Below are positions 57,459 through 64,000 of a stretch of DNA of 64,000 nt, in pieces. Position 1 is the first letter of the stretch. Each line of letters begins with the position of its first letter. The DNA is from Rosa chinensis (taxonomy: Eukaryota; Streptophyta; Magnoliopsida; Rosales; Rosaceae), in assembly GCF_002994745.2 (NCBI RefSeq), contig NC_037092.1, positions 25,011,001 to 25,075,000 of the forward strand. Direction: 5' to 3'. The notes beneath the pieces were generated by a model, which saw only the letters and a list, made by a program, of their open reading frames with translations, made no database searches and had not been told where the DNA came from. Position numbers and translations under genes: made by a program.

Positions 57459-58085
57459 CTAAGCAGGCTTCCGCATCTTCTTGTGTACCCACTTTCCTAG
57501 CGAAATTAGGAAGCTGACTAATCCGACAAAAGGAATCCAAATCATTACCAACAATCCTCCAGTAAACGACCTGATATCTAAGCTGCTAAGAGGTTCAGTT
57601 GAGCTCGCATATACCAAGCTAATGGCCTTGTAGAAGATCATGCTCCAGAAGAATAGTGCAAGGAACATGAGCACTGTATACATCCACGCGAACGCTCTCT
57701 GGTAAATAGGAAATCCACAGAGCAATAGGAGAATGACGCACGTAGAGAAAACGAAGCATATACAGTCGTTCTTGATGAACTCCTGAAAGAGTGCCTGCTG
57801 CAGATAACTTGAGACGGCTGTCCTAGAGATGCAGGGCCGGAATGGAGTGCAAAATGCTCGATCCGGAGCCGATGCTTGGAGTGCTCGATCTCGAGCCAGT
57901 GCTGGGAGTGCTAGATCCGGAGCCGGTGCTTGGAGTGCTAGATCCGGAGTCGGTGCTTGGAGTGCTTCGGCAGCTGCCGGCATTGTTGGTTGAGCAAGTG
58001 CTGGACGTGTATCCTGAGGAATATCCAGCTCTACTAGAGCTGGAGCTTGAATCTGATGAGCTTCTTGTTGTTCTTGCTTCTTCAT
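57459..58085 (-). CDS. PGG-domain-derived membrane protein with 9-aa repeats
   Basis: 208 residues if it starts at the ATG at 58085. The C-terminal two thirds match the PGG copy at 55248: ALFQEFIKNDCICFVFSTCV, then membrane segments around GFPIYQRAFAWMYTVLMFLA, SFTGGLLVMIWIPFVGLVSF and KMRKPA. The first membrane helix and the PPGEIWQN motif of the other copy are missing. In their place stand four 9-residue repeats (LQAPTPDLA, LQAPAPDLA, LPALARDRA, LQASAPDRA) and a Gln/Ala/Pro-rich leader. The frame is open where the other copy is broken. It may be a chimeric new gene, or a pseudogene whose frame happens to read through. Function unknown; PGG proteins are linked to stress and immunity signalling at membranes. 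Confidence 0.55.
   Translation of the reverse strand: MKKQEQQEAHQIQAPALVELDIPQDTRPALAQPTMPAAAEALQAPTPDLALQAPAPDLALPALARDRALQASAPDRAFCTPFRPCISRTAVSSYLQQALFQEFIKNDCICFVFSTCVILLLLCGFPIYQRAFAWMYTVLMFLALFFWSMIFYKAISLVYASSTEPLSSLDIRSFTGGLLVMIWIPFVGLVSFLISLGKWVHKKMRKPA
57855..57962. repeat. 27-bp minisatellite, four units
   Basis: Four 27-bp units, each TGCTCGATC or TGCTAGATC followed by a GGAGCC and TGGGAG/TTGGAG part. They encode the 9-residue repeats of the PGG-derived gene on the minus strand. Confidence 0.9.
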
Positions 58086-58097
58086 TGCCGGCACCAC

Positions 58098-58979
58098 CGA
58101 TCGAGAATTTCAAAAACTGAACTCTTTCACTCTTGAGTCCTTGACAATTATTGAGTTGGTGAGAATATAATTTCGTTTTTTTTGGGTGTCGATATTTCTG
58201 TGACCATCCAAGTTCGACGGATATTTTGGAAATTTCCGGAAATATCGAGAAATTGATGATATTTTGCGAAATTTTGGGTAATTTCAGTGACAATCCAAGA
58301 ATATTTAGACGGATATTTTAGAAATTTCCAGAAATATCTAGAAATTGACGATATTTTTCGAAATTTTGGGTAATTTTCGGAACCTTCCGACTCTTCCCAC
58401 CCTTTCTCACATCAGTCACATGCAACATCAACATCATGTGGCTGACATATAGTTGGCCAAAAATTCCAATAAAAAAAATCAACAAAGTCACCAAGGCTCA
58501 AACCTTGGTCACTTCATTGCTCTTTGAGCAAGAGCCTTATCCAACTTTGCTGCACCTACACTTGTGTTATCATTGCAACATTCTAATATATATTCATTTT
58601 GCCTACGAATATGAAAACTTAGGTAAATGTTCAATCAATAACTAACATAGAACAATCAATTACATTTTGAATTTTGTACCTCATAAGTCTTCTACGTGAT
58701 TCTAAGTTACTCATGCAATTCAAGGTGTAATGTATGATATGTACAAAAAATGTATATAATATGTAATGGCCTAGCTAGCCTCCCATTGACCTCAAAGCTT
58801 TTAGACGATAGATCGAGACATTGAGTCTTGAACTCAGAGTTTTTCTTCAAGTAGCTAGCTTAGAGATAATGAGGAGCTGTGCGAGCGAGAGAGAGAACGA
58901 GAAGAAAAAAGTAAAGTCTCGAAAAGAATAAAAAATTGGAAATAAGATGAGATGGGCTTAAGGCGCGAAATGAAAAGAA
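58098..58979. other. Spacer with repeated ATATTTCCGGAAATTT phrases
   Basis: 58190-58390 has two tandem, diverged copies (~110-120 bp) of a unit with GGATATTTTGGAAATTTC, AAATATCGAGAAATTGA and CGAAATTTTGGGTAATTT. Related inverted phrases (ATATTTCCGTCGAAATTTCC) reappear at 59570-59635, so the two may be ends of one old element. No gene. Confidence 0.45.
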
Positions 58980-59314
58980 ATAGAGCGGCAGATTAAAAAC
59001 AATTGGGCATGGCTTTTAGGACGTTTCCGAACGTCATGGGCTCAAATAATTTTTATGACATTTCCAAACGCCATTAAAAAACTTTTGGTGACGATTAGGA
59101 AAACGCCATAGATTTTAATAGCGTTTTAGAAACACCATTAAAAATTTTAAACTTCTATGGCGTTTGTTAAACGCCACAACCATAAGATAAAATTTTGGTA
59201 ACAAATAAACAATGACGTTTCAGTAAAAAAAAACGTCATTGAATGTACTTTTCATGACGTTTTTCATAAAATGCCATTAAAAAAATGTCATTATAACTAC
59301 TCTTCCTAGTAGTG
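58980..59314 (+). mobile_element. CACTA-like terminus
   Basis: The right end reads CTACTCTTCCTAGTAGTG; its reverse complement begins CACTACTAGGAAGAG, the CACTA-type terminal signature. Inward lie many copies, in both orientations, of a short subterminal repeat with core AACGTCAT or AACGCCAT (59020-59290). The matching left terminus was not found, and no transposase is present. Confidence 0.6.
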
Positions 59315-59750
59315 TAGCCTCCCATTGGGTTTCCAGCCATAAAAAAAAAAAACAAAGATGTTTATTTCTAAAATTTTCAGAGTTGTAGGCGATTCAGCAT
59401 TTACCGTTTTATCTTAAATTATTACAAATTACTATATAACAATGTTTATTAAGGTTTTATTTTCATATATAGTAGACAATTGATTAAATAAACATATCTA
59501 AAAGTTTTACTTAAAATTTCCATGTTTTTCTTCAAATTTCCATAATTTTTTTTATTATTTACCGAAATCGATATATCCTCGATATTTCCGTCGAAATTTC
59601 CGTTTCCGGGTCCATCGAAATTTCCTCGAAACTCCATATTTTGGTCCTTGGGCTTGACTATAAAGGCATATAACTACCAAAATAAAATGAAATGTTAGAT
59701 TCCACTAGTTATATATCGAGTCACAAAATAAAAATACTCCAATTCTTTTT

Positions 59751-59782
<32 letters not shown>

Positions 59783-60751
59783 TTTTGTTAGTCGATTCAT
59801 TCGCTCAGCTTATAATATTTGATTAATTATAAATCTACTTAGAAAATAAAAATACTTCAATTTTTCTGTTTTTGGGTATTTCTTTGTTAGTCGATTCAAT
59901 ATTCGTCTAGTTTCTTATTTCTATTGAGATTTGCGATTGCGATACACATATATACCCACTAAACATAATGTAGCTAGAGATGGCTATCTAAACAATGGCA
60001 CATATAATTCTACTTCAACAGAATTTGATTTACTGCAACATATTCATGACTGTACTTGTAGATTGAGTTGATTAAGGGAATCAACAAGTAAAATTCGTAG
60101 CTTCTCATTGAATACAACAACGCGATGTGTTTGCACTAGATAGACATGTGCATTTTCAAAATCCAACATTTTGTGGATTTTCCAAAATTAGTCACCACAT
60201 TTCTCAAGTCGGGTGGATCTCTTGAGGTAAGTAAGAGCGGATAAATTATGCTATTAGAGTTCTCCCCCGAGATGGGTGACGATGAACGTGCTATGATAAG
60301 TCGGGATTGGATATAAATCGGTTCAACTCGCCAAACAGCAACAAGTTAGGTGATGTTATCTTTTTGTTCTTGTCAGCCTTTGAATAAGACTCACACGAGA
60401 TGTATTGACCTTTCTCCCTTGGGAAAAAGAGTTCAAATAATTCACCCTACAAAATCTATGGTTTTGGTGATAACTAGTAAGCCATGAATTCAATATCTAT
60501 AATGCTTCAGCTGCAAAAGCATCATTCAAGTTGAAGTGACCATACATATTCAGTGTGCAATAATTGATAAAATAAATCTCATATTCAGTGTGCAATAATT
60601 GATAAAATAAATCTTTCTTACACCTTAAAAGACTAGTTTTAAATACACATCCCTAATTACTTAATGCACACCTCTTACTCAATGCACCACCTATTTAATT
60701 TTTTATTCCAACATTTTACTAAATACACAACCCAAAATATCCAAACTACTG
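59315..60751. other. AT-rich spacer with small repeats
   Basis: TA microsatellite at about 59756-59780. A 35-bp tandem duplication at 60545-60614 (CATATTCAGTGTGCAATAAT). No coding region supported. Confidence 0.5.
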
Positions 60752-61101
60752 TGAGGCCAAGTTTGGTTCGCCGAAAGGAAGCATTAGGAAAGGAAACTTG
60801 TTCCTTTCCTGTGTTTGGGATGCAAAAGGAAAGAAAATCGTTTCCTGAAAGAAGGGAAAATAAGGGGGAAAGTGGTTCCTTCCAAATCTCAAAGGAATCA
60901 CTTTCCCCCCTTCTTTCCTTATATTTATTACTCACAACATATTATTTTATTATATTATTTACAAAATTTTTAATAATTTTCCTGATAACTTTCCTTACGT
61001 TACCAAACATCGGAATAGAAAGTTGTTGGGAAATTTCATTTCCCTTCCCATGGGAAAGCCAAAGGAATTATTTTCTTTTCCGTGAACCAAACGAGGCCTC
61101 A
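60752..61101. mobile_element. MITE-like element, ~350 bp
   Basis: Imperfect terminal inverted repeats TGAGGCCAAGTTTGGTTC and GAACCAAACGAGGCCTCA. Internal GGAAAGGAAAC and TTTCCTTTCC phrases form further inverted pairs. No coding capacity seen and no clear target duplication. Confidence 0.65.
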
Positions 61102-61662
61102 ATTCTCATAAACCAACATCCATTACCGATCACTCAAACAAATCCAAGATCAAGGCAGCACCATAATCAATTGACCTCGTGTCCAAGATATAGACAGTGC
61201 CATACACCATAATCGAAGACCTTGTTGGGATTAGACCTTTTTTTTCTTCTTCTTCCTCAAGGAGTAGAAATATGATTGGATAAAAGGACACGGATTATTT
61301 TCATGCTAGAGGTGAATAATGATTCCATGTTCATCTTATTTTAAGAATTGGATAACAATTTAGGTGAATAATAATTTACATTTTGAATAAATTATTTAGT
61401 TTCTCTAACTCATGATTGCAGGTGTATGAATGGAATAATTATTTCATGTTCATTTTTTCTTTAGACATATACAAATATAGCTAGACGATTATGATGGTAA
61501 TGTTGATGTGTGCAAGGTTAGGGTTAGGAAGAACAAAGAAAGAGATATATAGAAGAGACAACATAATTCATTTAAATTTTTCTTCTATCAATCTAATATA
61601 GATGTGTCTTGTGGTCATTTTCTCTACCCATAAATTTTTATTTGAAATGGAAAAAATTGAGA
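61102..61662. other. AT-rich spacer
   Basis: No gene or element recognised. Confidence 0.45.
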
Positions 61663-62991
61663 TGTGTATTAAGTAGTTTTTTTTTTTTTTTTTGAGAGAA
61701 AATAGGTCAGCCCTTTATTAGATTCAGCAAGCAGTACAAAAACGAAACACCCCTATGGGGTCGACAGAAAAAAATCCTTCCTTAGAACCTCAAGAAACCC
61801 TATTCTAAAAGAATAAAATCCCAAAAAATCCCGAGTACACCAACCTTTTAGGAAATCCACGCACCATTATTCTAACAAAAACCAAGAAACCTCGAAGCAG
61901 ACATAAAAAGGAAACAACTAAGGCACTGGTTTTTGTGACCCAAACAAAAATTAAACAATACTATGGGTCATAAAGACCCATTCCATTCTAACCCACAACA
62001 AAGGTGGATTCCCACTCCCTAATCTAGTGAGCCCAAGAAAAAAGCCCACAAAGCATTCCAAGGCCCAAGTGGCCCAGTCCATCCATAGTTTGAGTGGAGC
62101 AATGGAGACAACGGCGTTGCCGCCGCACCAACCACCACCTCCATATCCATCTCGCCCGTCCATGCAGCCATTTCCGACTCCGTCATCAATAGCCACCTCG
62201 CCCCAGTCATCACCACCAGACGTCGAATCTAAACCAAGGCCTGCATCCCCTATAGCAAAGACGACATCACGAGTCGCACCACGAGTCCGCCACAAACCAT
62301 CGCTGGTCTTGCCTCCATGCTCCCCATCGTTATCACGACGCCACCATTCAGATCGGGAAACCTGAATACCATAGCCACCAGTGCAGCCAACTTCGCTATC
62401 GCCCAACACGGTAACAAGAAGAGGACACCAGTGTTGCGACTGCTGCCTCCAACCCATCACTCCAGGCTCCCTACCACTGTCGGAAGTCAGACGACCCCGA
62501 TCCACAACCCAGTCGTGCCGATCCAATACAAACCCTACCAGAACCACACCATTAGAGCACGGCCTCAGATCAGCCACCCAAACATCAAACCTACCATCCC
62601 AAACAGCAACCCCAGGGAACCCACACCAAGGCAGCCGCGATCCAAGATCCAAACCGATGCCAACCGGTCGACCACGATCCACGATCCAGACTCGCCGATC
62701 CGCCTTAAACCAATATAGCTCCACTCCCTTGGAGCTCGGCTTCAGATCAGCCATAGCCCAACCAGCACCCCTAGACATCCCCATCCAAGGCGAAACACCT
62801 AGTGCCAGATCGAAAACAGCAAGAAGAAATAGAGAGGTAGCCACAAGGCTAGCAATGGCCATGACCAAAGATGTCTGGAAGGTTTGAGAATTTTGTCGAT
62901 GGAGGAGGCCAACGATAACCCTAGCAGAGCGCTAGGTCAATGTTATTTCTTCTTCTCCTTACAACTTTGGTATGGTGTGTATTAAGTAGTT
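61663..62991 (-). mobile_element. Short LINE-derived element with 16-bp TSD
   Basis: The body 61679-62975 lies between TGTGTATTAAGTAGTT at 61663-61678 and 62976-62991. A T run at 61677-61694 is the tail, so the element runs right to left. It carries a 305-codon open frame (62868-61951), Trp/Gly/Asp-rich, with no LINE domain; the same DNA is recognisable at 49190-49775. A GC-rich 5' part (from about 62975) meets a 3' part with TGTCGACCCCATAGGGGTGT. Complete and recent-looking. Confidence 0.88.
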
Positions 62992-63253
62992 AGGGATGTG
63001 TATATAAAAATTTTCACCTTAAAATCTTATCAGTATTCAGTAGTGCTGATTCACTTTCAAAACTAAATTTTCCCCATAAACTTCTTACATGAACATAAAA
63101 GATTAAAAGAAGGTGAAAAGGGTGGGGAGATATATGTATCCAAAAATCCAATAAAACTAAGACCCTTAGCATATGTCACATAAAATAAAATAAGACACTC
63201 CAAAACCTCACTCTCGGTTCATCCAAAACCCAAAACCCCATTAAAACCTCAAA
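62992..63253 (+). promoter_or_regulatory. Upstream region of the tRNA-IPT gene
   Basis: AT-rich promoter side ending in the leader CCAAAACCCAAAACCCC just before the ATG at 63254. No clear TATA box. The LINE-derived insertion ends about 260 bp upstream of the start codon. Confidence 0.45.
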
Positions 63254-64000
63254 ATGATTATCAGCAGTAGCGTCCGGACAGGGTTCCCACGCTTTCCATC
63301 CTCGTCGGAGAAGCGTGTCTTCCGGTTGGCAGTCAAGTTTACTTTCACTCTCCGGCGGCGACCTTTCACCACCTTGTGCTCTGTTTCGGCCACCCAGAAG
63401 AAGAAGAGCAAGGAGAAGGTGATCGTGGTATCGGGGCCCACCGGAGCCGGGAAGAGCCGGCTGGCACTCGAGCTAGCTAAGGTGCTCAACGGCGAGATTA
63501 TCAGCGCCGACTCTGTCCAGGTTTGACCAAATTTGCAATACCCACTTCAAGTTTTTGGCTTTTTGGAAAGTTTTAAAGGAAAATGGGCAAATGTGGTTTC
63601 TTTTTTAAGTAAAGCATGTATTGCTGAATTGGGTATTGAAATTTGTACTTGTTATGATGCATTGAACTTATGTAAGAGCTAGTTTGTTGCTTATAGAAGG
63701 ATTGAGTGTGGAAGATGTATAGAGAACAGTGAAGAAGAGGGGGAGCTCTATTTGATCTGTAAATGAAGCCTGACTATAACCAGTAATTCTTAGGCCTGCT
63801 TATAGTGTCCACAAAACAAAAAGATAAGCAATTGAAGTAAAAAACACATTCAGACCGAAGAAGCATTGTAGTGTAAGATGAGATAAGCAATCTCCATCGA
63901 AATCACATTGTCTTTGTTGATTTACTTTTGTTCAGAATTACAGCAGTTTACAACTTGTGCAATGTAGGTTAAATTGACTTCATTTGATATGGCCTTTGCG
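63254..64000 (+). CDS. IPT9: tRNA dimethylallyltransferase, first exon (IPT9-like)
   Basis: Exon 1 is 63254-63520 (89 codons), followed by a donor CAG/GTTTG. The remainder to the window edge is intron 1. Residues 1 to about 45 are a basic, Ser/Arg-rich transit peptide. From residue 54 the sequence is [20 protein letters not shown] with the P-loop GPTGAGKS (61-68), then [17 protein letters not shown] with the conserved DSVQ. This is the start of the MiaA/tRNA-IPT fold, which transfers dimethylallyl groups to A37 of tRNAs and is a source of cis-zeatin or plastid tRNA modification. The transit peptide and the KEKVIV start favour the bacterial-type plastid enzyme (IPT9 in Arabidopsis) over adenylate IPTs. 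Later exons lie beyond 64000. Confidence 0.85.

Overview
This is a window of nuclear DNA from a flowering plant, almost certainly a dicot. The evidence is spliced genes with GT-AG introns, plant-only protein families (MORF, UBA2, TBL, PGG, plastid-type tRNA-IPT), AT-rich spacers and many plant transposon families. A rosid, perhaps Rosaceae, is my guess from the style of the repeats; I could not test it. No bacterial system, CRISPR array, rRNA or tRNA gene was seen.

Host genes, left to right: degraded pieces of an HSP70-like gene and of REV7 (2.2-3.6 kb, minus); MORF8/RIP1, an organellar RNA-editing factor (4037-6267, plus, four exons); a NUMOD3-domain protein (7420-11074, minus, six exons, 387 aa); a tandem pair of small unrecognised genes A (20657-20926) and B (23254-23517); UBA2C, an RNA-binding hnRNP-like protein (34475-35779, plus); an 808-residue unrecognised plant protein with internal repeats (42130-45805, plus, five coding exons); a TBL/PMR5-family O-acetyltransferase (46076-47950, minus, five exons, 416 aa); a decaying cluster of PGG-domain membrane genes (54.5-58.1 kb, minus); and the first exon of a tRNA isopentenyltransferase (63254 to the right edge). 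For the four spliced genes read end to end (MORF8, NUMOD3, the 808-residue protein, TBL), my splice sites give continuous frames that end exactly at the stop codon. The IPT exon is phase-consistent but is cut by the window edge.

Mobile DNA fills most of the rest. A very young, non-autonomous Sirevirus-like Ty1/copia element (13239-20630) has near-identical 1.2-kb LTRs and a 5-bp target duplication. It carries only a truncated gag and sits between the promoter/5' UTR and the coding region of gene A; gene B is the uninterrupted paralogue. A second, decayed copia element lies at 28299 to about 33110. Several short (about 1.2-1.3 kb) LINE-derived elements have poly-A tails, and three have clear 15-18 bp target duplications (24100-25341, 51956-53262, 61679-62975). 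Other pieces are LINE ORF1 and RNase H fragments, a PIF/Harbinger-like element (53293-54511), two MITE-like elements and a CACTA-like terminus.

The closest thing to something unusual is the gag-only Sirevirus splitting gene A from its promoter, together with the recurring family of short LINE derivatives. I see no convincing new defence or enzymatic system. MORF8 and UBA2C lie about 30 kb apart here, and their Arabidopsis homologues carry adjacent locus numbers as I recall, which suggests conserved order with the gap inflated by transposons.
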